Origin: Chloroflexia bacterium SDU3-3
GTDB taxonomy: Bacteria; Chloroflexota; Chloroflexia; Chloroflexales; Roseiflexaceae
NCBI GenBank assembly: GCA_009268125.1
Contig: WBOU01000017.1
Span: 62,001-126,000 of the forward strand
Length of the DNA: 64,000 nucleotides
Reading direction: 5' to 3'
The notes below the pieces were generated by a model. It was not told the origin of the DNA. It saw nothing but the letters and a program-made list of their open reading frames with translations, and did no database searches. The position numbers were made by a program, and so were the translations under genes. Below are positions 18,182 through 25,846 of the stretch, in pieces. The stretch's first letter is position 1. Each line of letters opens with the position of its first letter.

Positions 18182-18970
18182 ATGCCCATCCGAGAAGCAA
18201 AAGCCGCCAGCGCCGAGGCCACTCTGACCTACGAGCCGCCGCCGCAGGCCTATCTGCCGCGCGGCCTCGTCGGCAAGCCCGCCGCCGCCCCTGCGCCCGC
18301 ACCCGCACCCGCGCCCGCCGTGGAGGCGGCCCCGGCAGCTGCGCCGCAGGCGACCCGCACCGCCGCCGTTCTACGCCCACCGCGCCCGGCCCCCGCGCCC
18401 ACGCAGATCCCCTGGGGGCAGTCGGGGGTGGGCTGGTCGCAGCAGATGTACGTCTACTCCGTCCTGCTGCTGTTTGGCTATATCATCTGGGGGGTGGACG
18501 GCGCGTTCACCGTGATCGGTGCGGTGACAACCATCCTGCCGCCCACCGCGCTGGGGGTGCTCATCGCCATCGGCGGCCACTTCTTCTTGAGTTGGGGGCA
18601 GCACGCGCTGGTCTTCCACCCGCAGCTCGCCATCCGCAGCATCGGGTTTGGGCTGCTGGGCATCAATGTGCTCTCAAATATCTACGGTCTTATCAGCACG
18701 GCGCAGCGGCTGCGCCCCGAGATGCTCGGAACGATGCCTACCGACCCCGCCCGCTGGACGCAGGACATCGGCACCTGGATCACCGGGCTGATCATGCAGA
18801 CCGTCCGACCTGGCACCGCCGCACCCGACACGCCGCCCTGGATCGGCGGGGTGCTCATCGTTATCATCCTCGCCCTCATCCTCGCCTGGTACGCGGAGAA
18901 GATCCGCGACTACTTCCAGGCACAGTGGAAGTCGATGTGGGCGCTTCGGCCAACCGCGCACGGGAAGTAG
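18182..18970 (+). CDS. polytopic membrane protein with Pro/Ala-rich cytoplasmic N-terminus
   Basis: The 262-aa product has a disordered AP-repeat N-terminus of about 75 residues, then four predicted membrane segments (MYVYSVLLLFGYIIWGV, LGVLIAIGGHFFLSW, SIGFGLLGINVLSNIYGLI, IGGVLIVIILALILAWY) and a short basic C-terminus. I recognise no family. It lies 9 nt upstream of the FtsK/HerA-like gene and shares its promoter. A membrane platform or adaptor for that DNA-handling protein is the simplest reading. It could be the element's second DNA translocation or replication-anchoring device. Confidence 0.7.
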   Translation: MPIREAKAASAEATLTYEPPPQAYLPRGLVGKPAAAPAPAPAPAPAVEAAPAAAPQATRTAAVLRPPRPAPAPTQIPWGQSGVGWSQQMYVYSVLLLFGYIIWGVDGAFTVIGAVTTILPPTALGVLIAIGGHFFLSWGQHALVFHPQLAIRSIGFGLLGINVLSNIYGLISTAQRLRPEMLGTMPTDPARWTQDIGTWITGLIMQTVRPGTAAPDTPPWIGGVLIVIILALILAWYAEKIRDYFQAQWKSMWALRPTAHGK

Positions 18971-18979
18971 GAGATCGCT

Positions 18980-20359
18980 ATGGAGAGTCTCTACGGGCTG
19001 TACATCCTGCTCTTTCTGATCACCGGTGGTGCAGCCATCTACCTCATCATCCATAACCTCCGGCGTGAAAACGCGGCCCTGCGGCTGAGCCTTGCCGCCA
19101 GCGAGCAGCAGCTCCAAGATATCATCAACATCCTCAGCCAGCCGGAGCGCGAGCGCGTCGATCGCGAGCTGCGCCGCCGCACGCCGCACCAAAGCCCGCC
19201 CGGCCTCCAGGCGACACTCGCCCGCCTCGCCCAGCAGGCCGAGGGCGACCCCTATGAGTTCGGCATCGGCTGGAATATGTTCCAGGGCACGCCTGACCTG
19301 GTGAGCATGAGCCTGTCCGACACGAGCATCTACCGCACCGGCCATATCGCCATCACCGGCGAGAGCGGCCACGGCAAGGGCACGCTGGAGCAGGCCATCC
19401 TGCTCCAGCTCGCGCGCAACACCACCACCGGGCAGCTCCGCATCCAGATCATCGACCCCAAGAGCTCAGATGGGGCACTCTGGATCGGCAAGGAGCACCT
19501 GTGGCGCGCACCCGTCATCGGCGAGGACACCGATCAGATCAAGGCCACGATGGCGGCGCTGCGCGAGGAGCGCCAGAAGCGCGATAAGCTGCGCACCACC
19601 CACCGCGTCCGCGAGTGGTACGAGCTGCCCGCCGAGGTCCAGCCGCCCCGGCTCGTCGTCTGGATCACGGAGCTGGAGACGATCTCCTCGTCGCTGCGGG
19701 AGTTCGACAGCTGGCTCGGCGACGAGCTGGCCAAGGCGCGGGCCAGCGGGATCACCTACCTAATCGATCTCCAGAATCAGTCGGGCAACGAGATGCGCTG
19801 GCGGAAGCACATCGGCACCTTCATCGCCGGGTTCCAGTCCAGCACCCATCACATCCAGCCCAACATCGGCCTGCCGCCATCGGAGATCATTCAGCTTGGC
19901 GCGTTCCTGCCCACCGATCTGAAGCGCGGCCAGTTCGTCGTGCGCAACAAGCGCGATGTCACGCTGGCCTGCGCGCCAACCGTGACGACCGCCGATATCC
20001 AGCAGGCGCTGGCGCTGCTGCCCGATCAGCCCGAGCCGGAGCCTGCGGCGACGGCCACGCCAATCGCCCGCGATCGCCGCGAGTCCGAATTTATGTCGAG
20101 TGGCAGCGCAGTGATCGATGATCTGCCAATCACCCCCGAGCTGTGGGCGAAGATCGCCGCCGCCGCCCGCGAGGTGGAGGCGACCCGGCCCAGCCCTAGC
20201 CGTGCCGACGTCTACCGGCTCGTGTTCGCGGGCGGCGACCCGAAGGCCACCCCGACAGGTGACAACTACAAGCGGATCAAGCGTGTGTGCGATGCCGAGC
20301 GGCTGCTGATGCCGCGCATCGCCCCGCCGATGCTCTCCGGCGTCGTCGACACGGTCTAG
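18980..20359 (+). CDS. FtsK/HerA-like P-loop protein with degenerate catalytic motifs
   Basis: The 459-aa product starts with one membrane helix (LYILLFLITGGAAIYLII) and a coiled coil. An FtsK-like motor core follows: the P-loop reads GESGHGKGT (residues 127-135), so the usual Ser/Thr after Lys133 is Gly. The Walker B strand reads PRLVVWITELETI, with Thr in place of the Asp. The sensor-like strand GITYLIDLQNQSGN is in the expected place. Near the C-terminus (SRADVYRLVFAGGDPKATPT) there is a helix-turn-helix-like region. The fold is that of plasmid and ICE translocases, but ATP hydrolysis may be impaired. A strong palindrome follows the stop. Confidence 0.75.
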   Translation: MESLYGLYILLFLITGGAAIYLIIHNLRRENAALRLSLAASEQQLQDIINILSQPERERVDRELRRRTPHQSPPGLQATLARLAQQAEGDPYEFGIGWNMFQGTPDLVSMSLSDTSIYRTGHIAITGESGHGKGTLEQAILLQLARNTTTGQLRIQIIDPKSSDGALWIGKEHLWRAPVIGEDTDQIKATMAALREERQKRDKLRTTHRVREWYELPAEVQPPRLVVWITELETISSSLREFDSWLGDELAKARASGITYLIDLQNQSGNEMRWRKHIGTFIAGFQSSTHHIQPNIGLPPSEIIQLGAFLPTDLKRGQFVVRNKRDVTLACAPTVTTADIQQALALLPDQPEPEPAATATPIARDRRESEFMSSGSAVIDDLPITPELWAKIAAAAREVEATRPSPSRADVYRLVFAGGDPKATPTGDNYKRIKRVCDAERLLMPRIAPPMLSGVVDTV

Positions 20360-20382
20360 CCAAACCAGACGCGCTCCCCCGC

Positions 20383-20420
20383 ACACACGAGGCCCCCGCA
20401 GCTGCGGGGGCCTCGTGTGT
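20383..20420. terminator. 38-bp perfect palindrome, bidirectional terminator
   Basis: A perfect palindrome with 19-bp arms (ACACACGAGGCCCCCGCAG and its complement) begins 24 nt after the stop codon. There is no loop in the primary sequence, so it would extrude or fold as a very stable hairpin. Confidence 0.65.
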
Positions 20421-20616
20421 CTTCGAAAGGTTCAGGCGAAATGCCCTCTTTCGCCCGAACCTTTCGAAACACTTCTATGGCTTTCAAAAGCCAAATTCGC
20501 CTCTTCGACACCCCTTCAGGAACACCCTCATGGAGCAGCTACCGCCACTCATGGAGAGCGGCGAAGGGGCAAAGCGCAACAAAGAGCATGCGAAAGCAGC
20601 GACACCAACCACCGCG

Positions 20617-20994
20617 CCATGTCTACATTTGTAGACATGGCACGGCATATTTGGAGACAAAGGCGCAGAAACAGGCCCATTTTGTCTACGATTGAAGACA
20701 AAATGGGCCTGTTTCTGCGCAAATCCTCAGAGTATTGTCTACGATTGTAATCATTCGTAGACAATGCATGGACACATGAGAGATCCAATCCGCTCGTTTG
20801 CGCACGAGGAATTATGCTGCCTCACCATACAAACGGTATGAAGGATAGAGCAATGCGGCATCTCAACGCCCTATTCGCAACCACCTAGCAAGCTGCACAA
20901 AGCTTCATTCGATTGACATAAAGTCTATCCGTGCCATGCAACCCCGCATGAACGGATAGGAAACGCCTCTGAAGAAAAGTCTACAATCGTAGAC
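20617..20994. promoter_or_regulatory. parC-like array of GTCTAC...GTAGAC palindromes
   Basis: Four related sites lie in an AT-richer gap upstream of the actin-like gene. They are 20617-20640 (11-bp arms, core TGTCTACATTTGTAGACA); 20663-20720 (perfect 25-bp arms with an 8-nt loop, core GTCTACGATTGAAGAC); 20734-20765 (arms ATTGTCTACGA and TCGTAGACAAT); and 20979-20994 (GTCTACAATCGTAGAC). The last overlaps the -35 of the parM promoter. ParMRC systems bind ParR to an iteron cluster at their own promoter, which both seeds ParM filaments and represses transcription; that is established for R1-type plasmids. The remaining sequence in the 20421-21061 gap holds no gene. Confidence 0.7.
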
Positions 20995-21018
20995 AAAATC
21001 GCAAAGCCCTGCTACAAT
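20990..21018 (+). promoter_or_regulatory. promoter of the parM-parR operon
   Basis: TAGACA (20990-20995), 17 bp, TACAAT (21013-21018). The -35 lies inside the palindrome at 20979-20994, consistent with autorepression. AAAGGAG lies 9 nt before the ATG. Confidence 0.65.
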
Positions 21019-21061
21019 ACCGGCAAGGTACGATCCCTCAGCAACAAAGGAGTCATGTGGT

Positions 21062-22225
21062 ATGACCGCCGGAACCATAAGCCTCTCGATTCTTGACTAT
21101 CTGATCGCCAATCAGCCCTTTGGGCTGAGCAGTGACCTGACCCTCAAAGACACCCGCTACCTAGCCGTCGCCCTCGACAACGGCAACGACGCCGCCAAGG
21201 GCGTCGTGCTCGACGCGGGCGGGCAGATCCGCACCATCCGCATCCCCACGGCCCACGTGGTAGCCAAACACATCCAGGGCGGCGCAGGCGAGATCACCTA
21301 CCAGACCGAGGGCGGCACGCCCTTCTGGATCGGTGAGACGGCGCTCCGCAACGAGGGCCGTGCGCTCCCCGTCGGCCCCACCGGCCAGCGCCTCGCCGAC
21401 CCCCGCCAGAAGCAGTTCCTCGGCGCGGTCCTCGTCGAGCTGCTGCTCGCCGCAGGCTACCCGCCCGGGGCCTACCACCTGGCCCTCGGCTTCGCCATCC
21501 CCAACACCGAGATCGTCCGCGAGGGCGAGTCCTCTGAGAAGATGGTCGTCTCCCCCGAGACCCGCGACGCGCTCAAGGAACACCTGCGCGGGGCCAGCTG
21601 GAATATCGAGCGGGTGGACGCGCGCGGGGCCAGCCAGCGCTGGAGCCTCACCATCGGCCAACTGGTCCCCCAGGCCCAGTCGATCGGCACCTTTGTGTGT
21701 TGGTCCAAGGCCCCCAATGGCAAGAACGTCACACCCTACGACGCGGTTACGGTGCTCGACATCGGCGGCGGCGACATCCACCAGTCCGACATCGCGATCA
21801 AGCCCTACCGCCTCTCGACGGCCCGGATCGCCGACGGCACGATCGATATCGCGCGCGGTCTCAAGACCATGCTGCCCCGCGCGGCGCTCAATGATGTCAC
21901 TGCCCAGCACGCACTCGTCACCCGCCGGGCGCTGATCGCCGGGAAGATGCAGGATATCTCCGCTGAGGTCCAGGAGTGCATCGCGCTCTACGGGCAGGAC
22001 ATGATCGCCCAGCTGCTGCCGGTGATGCAGCAGACCCGACGATTTGTCCTCTTCACCGGCGGCGGCACCATCTTGCTGAACGGCCTGCTCAGCCAGCGGC
22101 TCAAGACGGCGGGCAAGATCGCCGGGCAGGACTACACCATCGTCACACCGGAGTACGCCGCCTACCTCAACGCCATCGGGGCGCTGTTTGGCGTGCTGTT
22201 CGCCGCATCCGGCACACGGCGGTAG
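21062..22225 (+). CDS. parM: ParM/StbA-like actin-family segregation ATPase
   Basis: The 387-aa product has the actin-fold nucleotide-binding signatures in order: phosphate 1 (AVALDNGNDAAKGVV), phosphate 2 (VTVLDIGGGDIHQSDI) and the adenosine motif (FTGGGTILLNGLL). The length fits bacterial actin-like proteins of plasmid origin (ParM, Alp and archaeal-like Ta0583 types). These polymerise on plasmids and push sister copies apart. It is the first gene of a two-gene operon with the probable ParR 3 nt downstream, and its promoter is embedded in repeated palindromes. I am confident of the fold and moderately so of the segregation role. Confidence 0.85.
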   Translation: MTAGTISLSILDYLIANQPFGLSSDLTLKDTRYLAVALDNGNDAAKGVVLDAGGQIRTIRIPTAHVVAKHIQGGAGEITYQTEGGTPFWIGETALRNEGRALPVGPTGQRLADPRQKQFLGAVLVELLLAAGYPPGAYHLALGFAIPNTEIVREGESSEKMVVSPETRDALKEHLRGASWNIERVDARGASQRWSLTIGQLVPQAQSIGTFVCWSKAPNGKNVTPYDAVTVLDIGGGDIHQSDIAIKPYRLSTARIADGTIDIARGLKTMLPRAALNDVTAQHALVTRRALIAGKMQDISAEVQECIALYGQDMIAQLLPVMQQTRRFVLFTGGGTILLNGLLSQRLKTAGKIAGQDYTIVTPEYAAYLNAIGALFGVLFAASGTRR

Positions 22226-22228
22226 GCC

Positions 22229-22624
22229 ATGACCACAACAAAGAGCACGCGTATGACCGAGGAGGAGGTGCGCTTCCTCCAGCAGCTGCTGCCGCACTTC
22301 CCCGAGTGCCGCTCGGAGGCGCAGCTGATGTACCAGGCCACCATGCTGGGCCTGTGGATGCTGGCGGTGGAGGCCCAGCGCCCAGGGCTGGTTCCCTTCG
22401 GCGGCTACACGCCCGCCGACCTGGCCGCGCTCCTGCGCCCGCGCATCCTGCCCGCGCTGGACTTCTTGACCACCCACCGCCAGCTCCCAGCGCTCTTTCC
22501 TCACGGGCTTCCCCCGATGGAGTCAAACATCGTTGAGGAGGTGGTGGAGACACCAGCGGAGCCGCCCATCGATCCCGAGGTCGCTAGCGACATGGAGGAG
22601 CTGGGCACCGGATTCATGGACTGA
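22229..22624 (+). CDS. probable ParR-type adaptor (ribbon-helix-helix N-terminus)
   Basis: The 131-aa product begins KSTRMTEEEVRFLQQLLPHF and continues SEAQLMYQATMLGLWML, which fits the strand-helix-helix pattern of a ribbon-helix-helix DNA-binding domain. The C-terminal 40 residues are acidic and disordered (EEVVETPAEPPIDPE), as in ParR tails that contact ParM filaments. It lies 3 nt after parM. The proposed binding sites are the GTCTAC palindromes at 20617-20994. Sequence similarity to known ParR is too low for me to claim homology; the call rests on position, size and charge pattern. Confidence 0.65.
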   Translation: MTTTKSTRMTEEEVRFLQQLLPHFPECRSEAQLMYQATMLGLWMLAVEAQRPGLVPFGGYTPADLAALLRPRILPALDFLTTHRQLPALFPHGLPPMESNIVEEVVETPAEPPIDPEVASDMEELGTGFMD

Positions 22625-22627
22625 AAA

Positions 22628-22681
22628 CCAAGACACAACGAGGCCGAAGGCGCTCGCGCCTTCGGCCTCGTTGTGTCTTGG
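22628..22681. terminator. 26-bp hairpin ending the parMR operon
   Basis: The 54-nt inverted repeat has perfect arms (beginning CCAAGACACAACGAGG) and a 2-nt loop, starting 4 nt after the parR stop. Any RNA made through it would be extremely stable. Confidence 0.7.
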
Positions 22682-22856
22682 TGCGCCCACCGCTAGGGCA
22701 CATACGTTTGTCACACGTCCCATGTGAGCTCGTGACACGACATAAAACGCACCCACAACCGCAACATGCTAAGTGTATTGAGGCATGACATGCCTGTGTG
22801 TACTCAAAAGGTGAAACATCTTCGAGAAGATCTCAATGTTCTCCAGTAAATACGCA

Positions 22857-22885
22857 TTGACATGTTCCAGATCCACCTATACAAT
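22857..22885 (+). promoter_or_regulatory. consensus promoter of the XRE regulator
   Basis: TTGACA (22857-22862), 17 bp, TACAAT (22880-22885). It lies downstream of an upstream in-frame ATG (22836), which argues that translation starts at the GTG at 22920. A palindrome AGGCATGACATGCCT (22781-22795) upstream is a possible operator. Confidence 0.7.
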
Positions 22886-22919
22886 AGGCTCTATTAGTCG
22901 TGTCTTGAGGAGATATGGC

Positions 22920-23168
22920 GTGGGAAGAATCATTTCCAAAGTGAAACAGGCGCGCTTAGCCTACCAAGTGCGACTTGGCCGCACCGTATCGATCCAAGAG
23001 GTCGCGGATCAACTCGGTGTCACACGCGCCTATCTCAGTAACATTGAGAATGGCAAAGCGTGGCCAAATGAGCCAACCTTGACCGGGCTCTGCAACATCT
23101 ATGGTATTAGCGTCGGGGAACTTCTGGTCTACCAAGAAGATGAACGAGAAACTCGAATAGCCTCATAA
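22920..23168 (+). CDS. XRE-family (Cro/CI-like) DNA-binding regulator
   Basis: The GTG at 22920 is chosen because GAGGAG precedes it by 7 nt and the promoter at 22857-22885 lies upstream of it. The 82-aa product is almost entirely an HTH_XRE domain: VSIQEVADQLGVTRAYLSNI (helices 2-3) and then PTLTGLCNIYGISVGELLVY. It is less GC-rich than its neighbours. It sits between the partition operon and the replication gene, so it may control replication or copy number. No operator-protein match can be shown. Confidence 0.85.
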   Translation: MGRIISKVKQARLAYQVRLGRTVSIQEVADQLGVTRAYLSNIENGKAWPNEPTLTGLCNIYGISVGELLVYQEDERETRIAS

Positions 23169-23220
23169 AAAGTGAGGCCGCGCATTCCAATCACCATTTT
23201 AAGGGAAAGGACATGCACGG

Positions 23221-23344
23221 CAGACCTTGCAGAGGATCTGGTTGTAACTACATGTCACAAACAAAACCAATGTAGCGCAAGCTCACAGAGGATATTTTAA
23301 CTTGTGCAAATTGTAGCAGTAGTTGCCCTCCTCTGCAAGGTCTG
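23221..23344. repeat. 16-bp inverted repeat in the leader of the replication gene
   Basis: CAGACCTTGCAGAGGA (23221-23236) is exactly complementary to TCCTCTGCAAGGTCTG (23329-23344), with 92 nt between. The right arm ends 56 nt before the ATG at 23401. A long-range RNA structure or an origin element controlling the initiator gene is possible. Confidence 0.55.
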
Positions 23345-23400
23345 TCTTCCCCCCTTTCGTCCTAATCTTTGAATGCGTGTGCCGCTTTAAAGGACACACG

Positions 23401-25470
23401 ATGACCGTCCCATCAGGTGCCGCAGCACCTTCTTTGGCATGCCCTCCATCACGACGATATCTGTTGATCCCGCTGGATTTGCTGATCGCCTTCGGCGACC
23501 GGCCAACCGCCATCGGGGTCTACGCCGGGATCGCCCGGCTCAACCACATCCACAAACGCGCCGTGGCGCTCTCGCGCGCCGACCTCGCGCGCTGGGACGG
23601 GACCGCCACGCGCTCCGGCACCATCCAGCGCGCCGTGGCGGATCTGACCGAGGCTGGATGGCTCATCCGCCAAACCGAGCCAGGGCAGAAGCTCCAGCTG
23701 CTGGCCACCTGGGGGCGCGGGCGCAACGCCCAGCCCCGCCCCCTGCGCTTCACCCGCCCCGACCGAGGGCGGCCTGCGCAGCTGCGCACCATCGCGCTTC
23801 CCACCGACGTGTTTGACCACTACCTCGGTCGCCTGACCCCGAACACGGAGGACGCCGCTACCGTCGAGCGCTACATGGATCGCCCACTGCTCAGCTTCGC
23901 GGACATCGGCGCGCTCGCGCTCGCACGGGTCACGTCCATCCCGCCCACCCCTGCGCTTGCCCAACTCGGCCTGGCTTCTGCCCCCGGCGATGACCTACCC
24001 CTGCTCCCTCTCACCGACCTGCTCCAGCAGATCGACGATGGCGCGCATGCGCCCGTGCAGCTCACCCCGAGCGGCGCGGCGCATCTGCGCAGGCTGCGGG
24101 GCACGGGCGCATTTGCGGCCCAGGGTGGACCACATGGTGGGCCAGGGGGTGGACCACATGGTGGACCGCATGCAGACCATGCCAAAACGGCTGCAGAATG
24201 CGCCAAAACACCCCGCGCGACCCCTCCGTTTGCGGCATGGGATACATGGGAGAATAAATTAATACATGATCTCCCGTCAGAAGATTTTCTTGGGGCGACG
24301 GCGGTTTTTTCTGATCTACATAATGAAGCCCCCCCGGAGGTGCATCCGCACACGCCAAGCCCCCTCACCACAGCCGAGCCATCCCAACAACCCGACCATC
24401 ATGCCGCCGATTGTGAAGAAAATCACAGCATTGCGCTCGACCCGCTGCTCATGGGCTGGCACAAGGCATTGAATCCAGCTCGTACCATCAGGGCGGCGGA
24501 GTGGTTCGCACTGCTGGATCTTCAGGAGCGCTACGGCGCGGATTTGCTGCGGTCGTGGATGTTCCGGGCAACCAACGCCGGGCGCACCGAGGTGCTACCG
24601 CGCTACTACGCGGCTTGCGCGGCCTCAGAGGCGTGTGCAGGCCTGTCGTCGGGGAAGGAGATTCGGCCCTCCGCGACTTCTCGTCGTCCGCAGGCCGCCC
24701 CGGTGGCCCCCGCGCCCACGCGAGCGGCTGCTCCGCCGGTGGCCCCGCTGCCGGTGCTGGACGCGGCCCGCGCCCAGGCGGTGCGCGCGCTGGCCGAGGC
24801 CTGCGGGCAGCCGATCCGCTGCCCGTACAAGCTGGCCGCCGCGCCGCTGGACCTGCTGGCGCGCTGGCAGGCGATCGCGGCCCACCCCGGCCTGCTGGCC
24901 ACGTGGCAGATGGGCTGGGTGGTGGCGGAGGTAGCCAAGGGCAGTGAGCCGCCGCCCCTCTCCGAGCTGAACCGATGGGCCGAGGCGAAGGGGCTACACT
25001 GGGCGGACCCGCGCATGGCCCCATGGGCCGAGCGCGACCCGTGGGCGCTGCTGGCAGCGCAGGAGTCCGCCCCGGCGGGGCCGGAGAACACGAGCGCAGC
25101 GCGGGAGCCATGGCGGATGGACGCGCCCGAGGAGCCGCCTCTGGCCGCGCAGGAGCCTGCTGGCGCGAGCGGTCGACTCTGGGGCCAGGCGGGTATCCCT
25201 CCAGCGGAGCCCACCTCGCCGCTGCCGCTGTCCGCTGTGTGGGCACAGGTGCTGGATGCGATGCGCCCCACCACCGAGCGTGCGGTGTTCCGGGCGGTGC
25301 TGGAGCAAACGAGCCTCGTTCGGCTCGATGGGGGGATGGCCGTGGTGGCGGTTCCAACAGCGGCGGTGATGCAGGGACTAGAGGCGCGTTTCACGCGGCC
25401 GTTGCGCGAGGCCTTGCAGGCACATGCGGGGCAGGGGATCACCGCGCTGCGGGTGATCATACGGCGCTGA
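23401..25470 (+). CDS. plasmid-type replication initiator with C-terminal DnaA domain-I-like segment
   Basis: AAAGGA precedes the ATG at 23401, which is preferred over an upstream in-frame start. The 689-aa product begins with an initiator-type winged-helix domain (YLLIPLDLLIAFGDRP, RSGTIQRAVADLTEAGWLI). A low-complexity stretch follows, including a GGPHGGPGGGPHGGPH tract encoded by short direct DNA repeats (24120-24175), and a locally AT-rich patch at 24240-24330. The C-terminal 85 residues (LSAVWAQVLDAMRPTTERAV, RLDGGMAVVAVPTAAVMQGL) match the pattern of the DnaA N-terminal domain I, which recruits the DnaB helicase. This suggests an initiator that loads the host helicase. It would act at an origin nearby or within the gene. 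Confidence 0.75.
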   Translation: MTVPSGAAAPSLACPPSRRYLLIPLDLLIAFGDRPTAIGVYAGIARLNHIHKRAVALSRADLARWDGTATRSGTIQRAVADLTEAGWLIRQTEPGQKLQLLATWGRGRNAQPRPLRFTRPDRGRPAQLRTIALPTDVFDHYLGRLTPNTEDAATVERYMDRPLLSFADIGALALARVTSIPPTPALAQLGLASAPGDDLPLLPLTDLLQQIDDGAHAPVQLTPSGAAHLRRLRGTGAFAAQGGPHGGPGGGPHGGPHADHAKTAAECAKTPRATPPFAAWDTWENKLIHDLPSEDFLGATAVFSDLHNEAPPEVHPHTPSPLTTAEPSQQPDHHAADCEENHSIALDPLLMGWHKALNPARTIRAAEWFALLDLQERYGADLLRSWMFRATNAGRTEVLPRYYAACAASEACAGLSSGKEIRPSATSRRPQAAPVAPAPTRAAAPPVAPLPVLDAARAQAVRALAEACGQPIRCPYKLAAAPLDLLARWQAIAAHPGLLATWQMGWVVAEVAKGSEPPPLSELNRWAEAKGLHWADPRMAPWAERDPWALLAAQESAPAGPENTSAAREPWRMDAPEEPPLAAQEPAGASGRLWGQAGIPPAEPTSPLPLSAVWAQVLDAMRPTTERAVFRAVLEQTSLVRLDGGMAVVAVPTAAVMQGLEARFTRPLREALQAHAGQGITALRVIIRR

Positions 25471-25846
25471 GCCAGCAGATGCCGCCGCTGGCGTAGCTCA
25501 CGCCTGCTCAGGGTCTGGCTCGATCACCTGCGGGCTGCGCTGAAGGTCTCGGCCCTAGTAGCCAGGCAGCGCCTACGGTTTTCTGCGCCGCGCCGATCTT
25601 TGCGATATAGGTTAGGGTTAAGGTTAGGTTATGAGTCCTTTGTGGTACAATATATTCGCTATACGAACCATCTCCTCCTCCTTTTCTGCTCCTCGATAGC
25701 ACACCCTCGGTGTCGTGTATTACGCTGCTGAACATGGGCGATCCGCAGCCTGGCGGGATCGGGCGTTGCTTGCCCGACGCCCGATCGGATTTCCTGCGTT
25801 GATCGCCCTCGCTTGGTTCTGTTGTTGCAAAGGAGTGCTTTCGGGA
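25471..25846 (+). promoter_or_regulatory. gap with telomere-like TTAGGG stretch and a promoter
   Basis: TAGGTTAGGGTTAAGGTTAG lies at 25608-25627, a short run of TTAGG-like units. TTAGGT (25624-25629), 16 bp and TACAAT (25646-25651) form a possible promoter for the operon starting at 25847. A weak stem GCCAGC/GCTGGC follows the rep stop codon. The open frame from 25715 in phase with the next gene lacks a ribosome site. Confidence 0.4.

Noticed and set aside
22836-22919. Upstream ATG for the XRE regulator
   Set aside because: A consensus promoter (22857-22885) lies downstream of it, so transcripts would not include it; GTG 22920 has a good ribosome site.
23323-23400. Upstream in-frame extension of the replication gene
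   Set aside because: It has no ribosome site and runs through the inverted repeat arm, while AAAGGA directly precedes the ATG at 23401.
25608-25631. TTAGGG-like run resembling a telomere
   Set aside because: Only about four degenerate units within 24 nt, located just upstream of a promoter inside the contig; too short to claim a linear-replicon end.
25715-25846. 44-codon N-terminal extension of the FkbM-like gene
   Set aside because: No ribosome site or homology; the segment contains the likely leader, and AAAGGAG precedes the ATG at 25847.
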